Shown here: positions 1-8,354 of the stretch, in pieces
Position numbering within the stretch: position 1 is the first letter of the stretch
Layout: every line of letters starts with the position of its first letter
Assembly: GCF_040655735.1 (NCBI RefSeq)
Contig: NZ_JBFAKK010000001.1
Coordinates: forward strand, 434,001-498,000
Reading direction: 5' to 3'
DNA length: 64,000 nt
Origin: Phytomonospora sp040655735
GTDB taxonomy: Bacteria > Actinomycetota > Actinomycetes > Mycobacteriales > Micromonosporaceae
The notes under the pieces: generated by a model
The model's input: only the letters and a program-made list of their open reading frames with translations
Databases searched by the model: none
Told to the model about the DNA's origin: nothing
Program-made: the position numbers and the translations under genes

Positions 1-2
1 CT

Positions 3-38
3 CCCGAGGCCCTGACCGAGGAGGTGACCGCGAAATGA
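3..38 (+). CDS. 3' end of an upstream gene (partial)
   Basis: Only the last 11 codons are in the window, reading PEALTEEVTAK and then TGA. The stop overlaps the ATG of the next gene in an ATGA arrangement, as at most junctions in this operon. This suggests that the biosynthetic operon continues to the left of the window. The product cannot be identified from so short a tail. Confidence 0.45.
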   Translation, partial: PEALTEEVTAK

Positions 39-895
39 CCGGTACCGTCCTGATCACCGGCGCCTCATCCGGGATCGGCATGGAGACGGCCGTTCGCGCG
101 GCCCTCGCCGGACACACCGTCGTCGCCACCATGCGCGACACCGGCCGCTCCGAAGAACTCCGCAAGACCGCCGCCGAAGCCGGAGCGACCGTCGACGTCC
201 GCGCCCTCGACGTCACCGACCCCGACTCCATCGAGGCCTGCGTCTCCGAGGCGGTCGAGGCCCACGGCGGCATCGACGTCGTGGTCAACAACGCCGGGGC
301 GGCCAGCACCCTGCCCACGGTCGAGGTCTGCCCCATGGACCGCTACCGGGCCGGGTTCGAGGTCAACTTCTTCGGCGTCGTCAACGTGACCAAGGCCGTC
401 ATGCCCCACCTGCGGGCCTCACGGGGACGGCTGATCACGGTGGGAAGCACGCGCGGCCTGATCGCCCAGCCCTTCAACGAGTGCTACTCGGCGTCGAAGT
501 TCGCCGTCGAGGGATTCATGGAAAGCCTCGCGCCCACCGCCGCGGCCGTCGGGGTCGACGTCGTCATCGTCGAGCCGGGTCCCGTCCTGGGCACCGCCTT
601 CGCGGCCAACTCCGGGGCCACCCGTGACTCCCTGCTCGCGATGGCCGGCCCCTACACCGACGTGCTGACGTCGTACCTGGACTGGTTCGCGAGCAACGGC
701 TTCCCGGGCGCCAAGACCGCCGGCGAACTCGCCGAGACATTGGTCGAGACCATGACCGCCGACGACCCGCCGTTCCGCGTGCTCGCCGGCGAGTGGGCGG
801 CGGAGTTCGCCGCCCGCAAGCTCACCGAGCCCGAGGGCCGCGCCATCCTGGCGATGACCTCGGCGTGGGTCCGCAACGAGGCAGCCGGACGATGA
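35..895 (+). CDS. Short-chain dehydrogenase/reductase (SDR)
   Basis: A 286-residue classical SDR, cytoplasmic and predicted NAD(P)(H)-dependent. The N-terminus carries the Rossmann motif TGASSGIG (residues 8-15), then NNAG, and the catalytic pair YSASK, with Ser of the VGST segment upstream. Its length is normal for the family. It is the first complete gene of a coupled operon: its ATG overlaps the preceding stop, and its TGA overlaps the ATG of the adenylation-domain gene. In this context it could reduce or oxidise a carrier- or adenylate-derived intermediate. That role is inference, since the SDR fold does not fix a substrate. Confidence 0.88.
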   Translation: MTGTVLITGASSGIGMETAVRAALAGHTVVATMRDTGRSEELRKTAAEAGATVDVRALDVTDPDSIEACVSEAVEAHGGIDVVVNNAGAASTLPTVEVCPMDRYRAGFEVNFFGVVNVTKAVMPHLRASRGRLITVGSTRGLIAQPFNECYSASKFAVEGFMESLAPTAAAVGVDVVIVEPGPVLGTAFAANSGATRDSLLAMAGPYTDVLTSYLDWFASNGFPGAKTAGELAETLVETMTADDPPFRVLAGEWAAEFAARKLTEPEGRAILAMTSAWVRNEAAGR

Positions 896-2373
896 CGACA
901 CCGACCGCACTGGAGGCGGCCGACCTGTCGGCGGAGTTCGCGCGGCACGCGGGCGGCACCGGCCCGGCGATCGTCCACAACGGACGGACGATCGCCTACC
1001 GTGAACTCGCCGACCGGGTCGACGCCCTGGCCGAGGGCCTCGGCCCGGATCCGGGCACCGTCGCCGTCCTCACCTCCCGCACGCCCGAGACCGTGGTGGC
1101 GCTCCTCGCGATCCTGGCCGCGGGCGGCACCTACTGCCCGGTCGATCCCGCGTTCCCTGCGGTCCGCCGCGACGCCATGCTCGCCGCCGCGGGCTGCCGC
1201 TCGGTCGTCGTGACCGCGCCCGGGCAGACTCCGCCGCCGGGACTGCTTGCCGTCGACGCCGCCGCACCGCCGCCGAGCCGGGGCGGCCGCACCGCCCCGG
1301 CGGGCCCCGGGAGACCGGCCTACGTGCTGTTCACCTCCGGATCCACCGGAGTCCCCAAGCCCGTGGCCACCCCGCGCGGCGCGATCGCGGCGACCGTCGC
1401 CTCGCTGCGCGACCTCTTCGGTGTCACCGCCGACGACCGGGTGCTCCAGTTCGCCTCACTGAACTGGGACACCTGCTTCGAGGAGATCCTGCCCGCCCTG
1501 ACCGGCGGGGCGACCCTCGTCCTCGACGATGAGGCGCACACCGGCTCCTTCCCCAGGTTCCTGCGGGCGATCGCCGAGCGCGGGGTCACCGTCGCCGACC
1601 TGCCCACCGCCTACTGGCACGAGCTGGTCCACCACCTCACCGACTACGGCGACCCCCTCCCCGATTGCCTGCGGCTGCTGATCATCGGCGGCGAGGCGGC
1701 CTCGCCCGCGCGCCTCGCCGACTGGCACCGCCTCGAAACCGGGGGAGTACGGCTGCTCAACACCTACGGCTGCACCGAGACGACCCTCATCACCCACGCC
1801 GCCGAACTCGGCGCCGAGGTCGACGGCCGTGTCCCTATCGGGCATGCGCTGCCGCACGTCGTCGAGGAGATCGGCGCGGACGGCGAACTCCTGATCGGCG
1901 GACCCGCCCTGGCCCTCGGCTACCTCGGGCTGCCCGAGGAGACCGCCGCCCGCTTCGCCGAACTGCCGGACGGCCGCTTCTTCCGAACCGGAGACCGCGT
2001 GGTGCGCGCCGGGGACGCCGGACTGCTGCACATGGGCCGCATCGACGGCGAACTGAAGATCCGCGGGGTGCGCGTCGACCCCGCCGAGGTCGAGGCGCTC
2101 ATCGGCGCCCACCCGGCAGTCGCGGCGGTCGCGGCCGTCGGCGCGACGGTGGCCGGCCGGACCCTCCTGGTCGCCTACGTCGTCGCCTCCGGTGACGACC
2201 CCGAAGACCTGCCCGGCGAAGTGCTGGGCCATCTGCGCACCACCGTCCCCGGTCACCTGGTTCCCGGGCGGCTGACGGTGGTCGGCGAGCTCGCGTACAC
2301 CGCGAGCGGAAAAGTCGACCGGGCGGCGACGCACCGGCGGTACGCCCGCGAGGGCAGGGAGGCGAGACGATGA
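892..2373 (+). CDS. Stand-alone NRPS-type adenylation domain
   Basis: 493 residues. It activates an amino acid as the aminoacyl-AMP and should load it onto the carrier protein encoded next. Core motifs are visible: P-loop A3 FTSGSTGVPK, A5 NTYGCTE, A7/A8 FFRTGD..GLLHMGRIDGELKIRG, and A10 TASGKVDR with the catalytic Lys. Aligning by eye to PheA gives the pocket code D-T-E-A-I-G-T-L-I-K. The amino-group-binding Asp235 is kept, and a Glu at position 239 resembles codes for cationic substrates such as lysine or ornithine. The start was set at the ATG in the ATGA overlap, not at the longer upstream extension. No condensation or thiolation domain is fused. Confidence 0.9.
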   Translation: MTTPTALEAADLSAEFARHAGGTGPAIVHNGRTIAYRELADRVDALAEGLGPDPGTVAVLTSRTPETVVALLAILAAGGTYCPVDPAFPAVRRDAMLAAAGCRSVVVTAPGQTPPPGLLAVDAAAPPPSRGGRTAPAGPGRPAYVLFTSGSTGVPKPVATPRGAIAATVASLRDLFGVTADDRVLQFASLNWDTCFEEILPALTGGATLVLDDEAHTGSFPRFLRAIAERGVTVADLPTAYWHELVHHLTDYGDPLPDCLRLLIIGGEAASPARLADWHRLETGGVRLLNTYGCTETTLITHAAELGAEVDGRVPIGHALPHVVEEIGADGELLIGGPALALGYLGLPEETAARFAELPDGRFFRTGDRVVRAGDAGLLHMGRIDGELKIRGVRVDPAEVEALIGAHPAVAAVAAVGATVAGRTLLVAYVVASGDDPEDLPGEVLGHLRTTVPGHLVPGRLTVVGELAYTASGKVDRAATHRRYAREGREARR

Positions 2374-2588
2374 ACGTTGACGGGGTGATCGTGATCTTCC
2401 GTCGGGTGCTGGAGATCGACGAGATCACGGCCGATTCCGACTTCTTCGAGCTGGGAGGCGACTCCCTGCTGGCGACGCGGGTCCTGAGCGGGGTCGCGCG
2501 GACGACGGGCGTGGAGCTGTCCTTCGACGACTTCCTCCTCGCCCCGACCCCGGACGCGCTGGCCAAGCGGATCGGCGCGGCGGAATGA
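2370..2588 (+). CDS. Free-standing acyl/peptidyl carrier protein
   Basis: A 72-residue carrier domain with the 4'-phosphopantetheine attachment motif LGGDSL (Ser32). It is acidic and the usual length for a discrete PCP/ACP. It starts in an ATGA overlap with the adenylation gene and ends in an ATGA overlap with the amine oxidase gene, so the three are translationally coupled. The neighbouring adenylation domain is its probable loader. The following flavoenzyme and the SDR are candidates to act on the tethered substrate; this is inference from context. Confidence 0.93.
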   Translation: MNVDGVIVIFRRVLEIDEITADSDFFELGGDSLLATRVLSGVARTTGVELSFDDFLLAPTPDALAKRIGAAE

Positions 2589-3895
2589 GGGTCGCAGTCG
2601 TCGGAGCGGGGCTCGCCGGACTGACCGCCGCCGCCCGCCTCACCGAGGCCGGCGCCGAGGTCACCGTCCTGGAGGCCCGTGACCGCGTCGGGGGACGCAC
2701 GCACGGCATCGAGGTCGCGCCCGGAAGCTGGGCCGACGCGGGCGCCGCCTACCTCGGCGACCGCCACACCCGGCTCACCGAGCTCATGTCCGAACTCGAC
2801 CTGAAGGCCACGCCGACGGGCATGGTCGGCGACAGCCGCTTCGAACTCGGCCACGGCGCCGACACCAGGCACGGGCGCTTCCCGCCGCTCAACGCCGTCG
2901 CCCTCGGCGACCTGTTCGACCGGCTCGCCGACGTGACCGCCACGATCCGCGCCGACGCCCCCTGGCTCACCCCCGACGCCGCCGCGCTGGACGCGACGAC
3001 CGCCGCGGAGTGGCTGGAGAACGGGCTGCCGCACCCGGACGCGAGGCTGTTCTTCCCGCTGTTCCTCGGCGAGATGATGGCCGCCGACCCCGCCGACGTG
3101 TCGGTCCTGCACATGGCCTTCTACCTGCGTTCCGGCGGCGGGATCCGCTACCTGAACGCCTTCGAGGGAGGCGCACAGCAAGACCGGGTCGACGGGGGCG
3201 CCCACCAGATCTGCGAGCGTCTCGCCGTCAACCTCGACGTCCGGCTCGGGCAGCCCGTGCGGTCGATCGAGTCCACCGACGGCGGCGTCACGGTCACCAC
3301 CGACTCCGGACCGCACCGCGCCGACGCCGTCGTCGTCGCGATCCCGCCGGTGCTCGCCGACGCCATCGACATCCGCCCCCGCCCGGCCGTGCCCCGCTCG
3401 ACCGAGCGCACCGCTCCCGGCTGCGCCGTGAAGGTGCACATCATCTACCCCGCACCGCTGTGGCGCGACCACGGCCTGTCCGGCTGGTCGGTCAACGCCT
3501 ACGGTCCCCTGCTGTCCACCGTGGACGACTCGCCGACCGACGGTCCCGGCGTCCTCACCGGCTTCGTCACCGGCACCGAGGCCCACCGCTTCGCCGCCCT
3601 GCCCGCCGCCGAGCGACGCGCCGCCGCCGTCGCTCAGGCCGACCGGCTGTTCCCCTTCCTGCCCGAGCCGATCGGTTTCCACGTCACCGACTGGGTCGGC
3701 GACGAGTTCAGCCGCGGCTGCTACGCGGCGCTCTTCGGCCCGGGCGACTGGACCCGCCTCGGACCCACCCTGACCGAGCGGCACCACCGCGTGCACTGGG
3801 CCGGGACGGAGACGAGCACGGAGTTCTTCGGGCTCATGGAAGGCGCGATCCGCTCCGGCCACCGCGTGGCCGCCGAAATCCTCACCCTCTACTAA
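2585..3895 (+). CDS. Flavin-containing amine oxidase / amino acid dehydrogenase
   Basis: 436 residues of the FAD amine oxidoreductase (MAO/LAAO/PAO) fold. The N-terminal dinucleotide site is VGAGLAGL, followed by the family motif EARDRVGGRT. The C-terminal FAD-covering segment reads HWAGTETSTEFFG and then EGAIRSGHRVA. No signal peptide is present, so it is cytoplasmic. Such enzymes oxidise a C-N or C-C bond of an amine or amino acid. Placed directly after the carrier protein, it may oxidise a carrier-bound amino acid, in contrast to the acyl-CoA-dehydrogenase-type enzymes that make pyrrolyl-carriers. That is a hypothesis. It starts at an ATGA overlap and is followed by a normal AAGGAGG ribosome binding site for the next gene. 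Confidence 0.88.
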   Translation: MRVAVVGAGLAGLTAAARLTEAGAEVTVLEARDRVGGRTHGIEVAPGSWADAGAAYLGDRHTRLTELMSELDLKATPTGMVGDSRFELGHGADTRHGRFPPLNAVALGDLFDRLADVTATIRADAPWLTPDAAALDATTAAEWLENGLPHPDARLFFPLFLGEMMAADPADVSVLHMAFYLRSGGGIRYLNAFEGGAQQDRVDGGAHQICERLAVNLDVRLGQPVRSIESTDGGVTVTTDSGPHRADAVVVAIPPVLADAIDIRPRPAVPRSTERTAPGCAVKVHIIYPAPLWRDHGLSGWSVNAYGPLLSTVDDSPTDGPGVLTGFVTGTEAHRFAALPAAERRAAAVAQADRLFPFLPEPIGFHVTDWVGDEFSRGCYAALFGPGDWTRLGPTLTERHHRVHWAGTETSTEFFGLMEGAIRSGHRVAAEILTLY

Positions 3896-3905
3896 GGAGG
3901 CCGCA

Positions 3906-5618
3906 ATGAGCGACACCACCTCTATCGCCCCGCTGGAGGCCCGGCGGAAGCTGATGACCGAGCCCGATCTCGGCGCCGGCAACTTCCTCGACCACGCCTT
4001 CGCGGCAAACCCCAACCGGAACGTCCCCTTCGTCTTCACCCACCGCCTCGACCACCGCGGCAAGGTCTCCCTGCGCGGCCACAGCCTCAAGGACCTCGTC
4101 GCCCTCCGCGACCGCTACGCCCGCTGGTACCACACCTTCGGTGTACAGCCGGGCGAGCCGGTCGGCGTCGTCGTCGCCGAAGGCCTCGAACCCCTCATCC
4201 ACTTCCTGGCGCTCTCGGCGCTCGGCGCCATCCCCGCGATGATCAACGACGCCATGCGGCCCGACGTCATGATCCGCTACCTGAACCACGTCGGCGTGGT
4301 CGGCGTCGTCGCCGACGACACCACCCGCCTCGCGTCGGCCTACCGCGCCGACCCGCAGTCCCGCCCGCGCTTCCTCGCCCTGGCGGCCGAGGTGCAGGCC
4401 TTCGACGCCGAGTCGGCCGGACTCCCCGAGGTCTACCCCTACAAGCACCAGGCCGACGACATCGTCGCCCTCATCCACTCCTCGGGCACCACCGGCACCC
4501 CGAAGTCGACGATGCTCGGCCACCGCCAGTTCTGGGACGGCAAGCAGCCGCGCATGATCCGCTTCCCGGCCGAGCCCGGCGACCGCCTCATGTCCCTCAT
4601 GCCGCACACCCACGCCGGCGGCCTGAGCTACTTCCTCACCGCGACCCTCCTCGGCCTGCCGCAGGTCATCATGGGCGACTGGCGCCGCAAGGTCGTCGAA
4701 CCGGTCATGGAGGCCTTCCAGCCCACCATGCTCGCCTCCTTCCCGCGCACCTACGTCGAACTGGCCACCGGCGAACTTCCGGTCAAGGGCGCCGCACGAG
4801 TCCACTCCTGGTTCAACACCGGCGACTGCGCCCACTACGGCCACATCCGCCGCCTGGTCACCCTCGGCGAGCGCCCCGCCGGCCTCATCAAGCCCTGGCT
4901 GCTGCCCAGCGAGGCCGCCGCCGAGAAGGCCCTTCCCGGCTCCCAGTTCATCGACGGGCTCGGCTCCTCCGAGATGGGCATGGCCCTCTTCGGCCAGGTC
5001 ACCACCCCCGAGTCCGAACGCGACGACCGCTGCGTCGGCAAGCCCACCGAGGTCGTCACGGCCGCCGCCGTCCTCGACGACGACGGCCGGCAGGTGCCCG
5101 ACGGGACCGTCGGCATGCTCGCCATCCAAAGCCCCTCGCGCACCCCCGGCTACTGGAACAACGAGCGCCTCACCGCGTCCTTCGAACTCAACGGCTACTG
5201 GCTCACCGGCGACGTCGCCCGGCGCGAAACCGACGGCCGCTTCTACCACCTCGACCGCACCGTCGACGTCATCGACACCTCGGCCGGGCCGGTCTACAGC
5301 CTCCTCCTCGAAGAGATCCTGCTCGCCGACTGCGCCGAACTCGTCGCCGACTGCTCGGTCGTCGGTGTACCCGCCGCAGGCGGCGTCGGACAGGCGCCGG
5401 TCGCCGTGGTCCGCCTCCAGGCCGAGGCGGCCGGGACGAGCGGTGAGGCCGTCGCCGAACGCGCCAACAAGGCGCTCGCCGACGCGGGACTGGCCACGCT
5501 GGCCGCGGTCCGCGTCGCCGTCGAGCCGGGCGACTTCCCGCTCGGCCCGACCGGCAAGGTCCTCAAGCGGGAGCTGCGCACCCGCCTTGCCGGAATCCTG
5601 GAGGACGCCGGCCGATGA
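3906..5618 (+). CDS. Acyl-adenylate-forming ligase (ANL superfamily)
   Basis: 570 residues. Motifs include the P-loop HSSGTTGTPKS, the LGSSEMG segment, YWLTGDVA, GRFYHLDR and the C-terminal catalytic lysine in PTGKVLKRELR. It should convert a carboxylate to acyl-AMP and pass it to CoA, a carrier protein or an amine. It differs clearly from the operon's NRPS adenylation domain: it lacks the A4 Asp pattern for an amino group and resembles fatty-acid or aryl acyl-CoA ligases. The 10-base gap after the amine oxidase contains a strong ribosome binding site, and its end overlaps the aminomutase gene by ATGA. A cluster with two different adenylating enzymes and one carrier could join an acid to an amino acid; this is inference. 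Confidence 0.88.
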   Translation: MSDTTSIAPLEARRKLMTEPDLGAGNFLDHAFAANPNRNVPFVFTHRLDHRGKVSLRGHSLKDLVALRDRYARWYHTFGVQPGEPVGVVVAEGLEPLIHFLALSALGAIPAMINDAMRPDVMIRYLNHVGVVGVVADDTTRLASAYRADPQSRPRFLALAAEVQAFDAESAGLPEVYPYKHQADDIVALIHSSGTTGTPKSTMLGHRQFWDGKQPRMIRFPAEPGDRLMSLMPHTHAGGLSYFLTATLLGLPQVIMGDWRRKVVEPVMEAFQPTMLASFPRTYVELATGELPVKGAARVHSWFNTGDCAHYGHIRRLVTLGERPAGLIKPWLLPSEAAAEKALPGSQFIDGLGSSEMGMALFGQVTTPESERDDRCVGKPTEVVTAAAVLDDDGRQVPDGTVGMLAIQSPSRTPGYWNNERLTASFELNGYWLTGDVARRETDGRFYHLDRTVDVIDTSAGPVYSLLLEEILLADCAELVADCSVVGVPAAGGVGQAPVAVVRLQAEAAGTSGEAVAERANKALADAGLATLAAVRVAVEPGDFPLGPTGKVLKRELRTRLAGILEDAGR

Positions 5619-6958
5619 CGCCCGACGCGGCCCGGCAGCCCTACCGGTACGTCCGGAAGCCCTTGACCGAACCGGACTGGCGGCGGCTGCCGGGCTGGCG
5701 CGGCGTCACCGAGGCGGAGTGGCGCGACGCCCAATGGCAGCGCGCGCACTGCGTCAAGAACATCCGGCAGCTTCGCGAGATTTACGGCGACCTCGTCGGC
5801 GAGGAGTTCTACACCGACCTCGCCGCCGACGGCGAGCGCTTCGCCACGATGTCGATGCTCCTGCCGCCGCAGATGCTCAACACCATCGCGCCGCACGGCC
5901 CGCCGGACGCCGAGGCGCTGTTGGCCGACCCGATCCGGCGGTACATGCTGCCGGTCGCCTCCGACCGGGATCCGCGATGGCCGAGCCATCCCTTCGCCGA
6001 GCGCGACTCCCTGCACGAGGCCGACATGTGGGCCGTCGAAGGGCTCACGCACCGCTATCCCACGAAGGTCCTCGCCGAGATGGTGGCGACCTGCCCGCAG
6101 TACTGCGGGCACTGCACCCGCATGGACCTGGTCGGCAACTCCACCCCGCAGGTCGTCAAGACCAGGATGGAGCTGCGCCCGGCCGACCGCCAGGAGCAGA
6201 TGCTCGACTACCTCAAGCGCACCCCGGCCGTCCGCGACGTCGTCGTGTCCGGCGGGGACGTCGCCAACGTGCCCTGGCGGCAGCTGGAGGCGTTCTTGAC
6301 CCGTCTGCTGGAACTGCCGTCGATCCGCGACATCCGGCTGGCCACGAAGGCGCTGGTCGGCCTGCCGCAGCACTGGCTCCAGCCGGAGGTGCTGGCGGGG
6401 ATGGAGAGGGTGGCGCGGGCGGCGTCGGAGCGGGCGGTGAACCTGGCCGTGCACACCCACGCCAACCACGTCAACTCGGTCACGCCGCTGGTCGGCGAGG
6501 CCGCGCGGGCGCTGCTCGACGCCGGCGTCCGCGACGTGCGCAACCAGGGCGTGCTCATGAAGGGCGTCAACGCCACCACGGAAGACCTGCTAGACCTGTG
6601 CTTCGCGCTGCAGGGCGAGGCGAACGTCCTGCCGTACTACTTCTACATGTGCGACATGATCCCGAACTCCGAGCACTGGCGGACCTCGCTGGCCGAGGCC
6701 CTCGAACTCCAGACCGCGATCATGGGGTACCTGCCGGGCTACGCAACGCCGAGGATCGTGTGCGACGTGCCCTTCGTGGGCAAGCGGTGGGTGCACCAGG
6801 TCGTCGACTACGACACCGAGCGCGGTGTCTCGCACTGGACGAAGAACTACCAGATCGCCGGTGAGGACCTCGGCGAACGCTTCCCCTACTACGACCCGAT
6901 CGCGACGCTCCCGGAGGCGGGCCGCCGCTGGTGGGCGGAGAATCACGGGCCGGCCTAG
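5615..6958 (+). CDS. KamA-family radical SAM aminomutase (lysine 2,3-aminomutase-like)
   Basis: 447 residues. The SAM-cluster cysteines are C160, C164 and C167 in CPQYCGHCTR, followed by the carboxylate-binding Arg169 that matches Arg134 of clostridial lysine 2,3-aminomutase. SGGD follows at 212-215, and the probable PLP lysine is K390 in CDVPFVGK. Enzymes of this family move the alpha-amino group to the beta carbon using SAM, a [4Fe-4S] cluster and PLP. The aspartate that binds the lysine side-chain amine in the clostridial enzyme (GVND, Asp293) is Ala320 here (GVNA), so the substrate may not be lysine. It is the last gene of the operon, with a perfect hairpin terminator following. Confidence 0.85.
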   Translation: MTPDAARQPYRYVRKPLTEPDWRRLPGWRGVTEAEWRDAQWQRAHCVKNIRQLREIYGDLVGEEFYTDLAADGERFATMSMLLPPQMLNTIAPHGPPDAEALLADPIRRYMLPVASDRDPRWPSHPFAERDSLHEADMWAVEGLTHRYPTKVLAEMVATCPQYCGHCTRMDLVGNSTPQVVKTRMELRPADRQEQMLDYLKRTPAVRDVVVSGGDVANVPWRQLEAFLTRLLELPSIRDIRLATKALVGLPQHWLQPEVLAGMERVARAASERAVNLAVHTHANHVNSVTPLVGEAARALLDAGVRDVRNQGVLMKGVNATTEDLLDLCFALQGEANVLPYYFYMCDMIPNSEHWRTSLAEALELQTAIMGYLPGYATPRIVCDVPFVGKRWVHQVVDYDTERGVSHWTKNYQIAGEDLGERFPYYDPIATLPEAGRRWWAENHGPA

Positions 6959-6965
6959 GTCCTTG

Positions 6966-7007
6966 ACGCGAAAGGGGGCACGGCGATCGCCGCGCCCCCT
7001 TTCGCGT
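6966..7007. terminator. Bidirectional hairpin terminator
   Basis: A perfect 14-bp inverted repeat: left arm 6966-6979 and right arm 6994-7007, with an AAAGGGGGC core. The loop is itself palindromic around CGGCGATCGCCG. It fills the 52-base gap between the stop codons of the converging aminomutase and narK genes, so it can end transcripts from both sides. Confidence 0.85.
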
Positions 7008-7010
7008 GCC

Positions 7011-8354
7011 TCAGACCCGGGCCGCGGCCAGGCTCGGCGCGCGAGCCGTCAGAACCCGGCGGCGCAGGTAGAACCACCAGTTGGCCGCCGCGAAGACCCC
7101 GTAGGCGGCCAGGAACAGATACAGGGCGGTGGTGATCGTGCCGGTCTCGCTCAGCGAGACGGCGAAGCCGCGCGGGATCAGGAAGCCCCCGAAGGCTCCG
7201 ATCGACGAGGCGATCCCGATCGCCGCGGCCGACTCGCGCTTCGCGCGGGTCAACGCGGCGGCGGGGTCGGCGCCCTCCGACAGTTCCTTGCGCGCCCGTG
7301 TCGTGAAGATCGCCGGGATCATCCGGTAGGTCGAGCCGTTCCCGGCGCCGCTGGCCACGAAGAGGACCAGGAAGGAGCCGAGGAAGAGCCCGAAGGATCC
7401 CCGCTCCAGGCCCGCGAGGGCACCGCACACTCCCAGCGCCATCACCGCGAACGACCAGCCGGTCACCCGTGCGCCGCCGAGCCGGTCGGCGAGCCGGCCT
7501 CCGAGCGGCCGCGCGAGCGAGCCGACGAGCGCGCCGAGGAAGGCGAAGTAGGAGGCCTTCGAGTCGGGGAACGCCCGGTTGATGACCAGCGGGAACGCCG
7601 CCGAGAACCCGATGAACGAGCCGAAGGTGCCGATGTACAGGAATGACATCACCCAGGTGTGCAGGCGCTTGAACGCCCTGCCCTGTGACACGAAGTCGGC
7701 CTTGACCACCGTCAGGTTGTCCATCAGGAAGAAGGACAGCACCGCCGAGAGCAGGATCAGCGGCATCCACACCAGTCCCGCGTTGGCCGCCACCGTCCCG
7801 GCGCCGACGGTCACCACGACCGGCACCAGCAGCTGCACGACCGCGACGCCGAGGTTGCCGCCGGCGGCGTTGACGCCCAGCGCCGCCCCTTTGCTGCGCT
7901 CGGGATAGAAGTAGGAGATGTTGGCCATCGACGACGCGAAGTTCCCACCGCCGAGGCCCGCCGTCGCCGCTGCGGTCAGCAGCAGCCAGTACGGGGTCGA
8001 CGGGTCCGACACGCACCACGCGAGCAGCCCGGTCGGGATCAGCAGGAGCAGGGCGCTGACCACCGTCCAGTTCCGCCCGCCGAACAGCGCGACGGCGAAG
8101 GTGTACGGCAGGCGCATCGCCGCGCCGCACAGGTTCGGCACCGCCACCAGCCAGAACAGCTGGTCCACGGTCAGCTCGAAGCCGGCGGCGGGCAGGTAGA
8201 GCACCACCATGCTCCACAGCAGCCATACGGTGAAGCCGAGGTGCTCGACGAAGATCGAGTTCACCAGGTTGCGGGTGGCCACCCGTCGCCCGGTCGAGCG
8301 CCAGAAGCCCTCGTCCTCGGGCTCCCAGTGCTCAATGGTCCTGCGCAGGCTCAA
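7011..8354 (-). CDS. narK: NarK-type nitrate/nitrite MFS transporter
   Basis: 447 residues with about 12 membrane segments. The N-terminus SLRRTIEHWEPEDEGFW and the GGGNFASSMANISYFYP segment are typical of the actinobacterial NarK/NNP family, which imports nitrate or exports nitrite. The start was set at TTG 8354: an AAGGAG ribosome binding site lies 7 bases upstream, and the conserved N-terminus begins there. The gene overlaps the 3' end of the electron-transfer subunit by 23 bases. It is the last gene of the nitrate assimilation operon, so uptake of nitrate for the adjacent reductase is the probable role. Confidence 0.9.
   Translation of the reverse strand: MSLRRTIEHWEPEDEGFWRSTGRRVATRNLVNSIFVEHLGFTVWLLWSMVVLYLPAAGFELTVDQLFWLVAVPNLCGAAMRLPYTFAVALFGGRNWTVVSALLLLIPTGLLAWCVSDPSTPYWLLLTAAATAGLGGGNFASSMANISYFYPERSKGAALGVNAAGGNLGVAVVQLLVPVVVTVGAGTVAANAGLVWMPLILLSAVLSFFLMDNLTVVKADFVSQGRAFKRLHTWVMSFLYIGTFGSFIGFSAAFPLVINRAFPDSKASYFAFLGALVGSLARPLGGRLADRLGGARVTGWSFAVMALGVCGALAGLERGSFGLFLGSFLVLFVASGAGNGSTYRMIPAIFTTRARKELSEGADPAAALTRAKRESAAAIGIASSIGAFGGFLIPRGFAVSLSETGTITTALYLFLAAYGVFAAANWWFYLRRRVLTARAPSLAAARV

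Noticed and set aside
2099..4090. Long minus-strand frame opposite the adenylation, carrier and oxidase genes
   Set aside because: It is Gly/Arg/Val-rich antisense sequence without motifs. The plus-strand genes there have clear domains and coupled starts.
3882..5249. 455-codon minus-strand frame opposite the ligase gene
   Set aside because: The composition (Gly, Val, Ala, Asp, Glu repeats) is typical of the antisense of a GC-rich gene; no family signature.
5365..6864. 499-codon plus-strand frame across the ligase/aminomutase junction
   Set aside because: Arg/Pro/Ala-rich out-of-frame translation of the aminomutase; the correct frame carries the radical SAM motifs.
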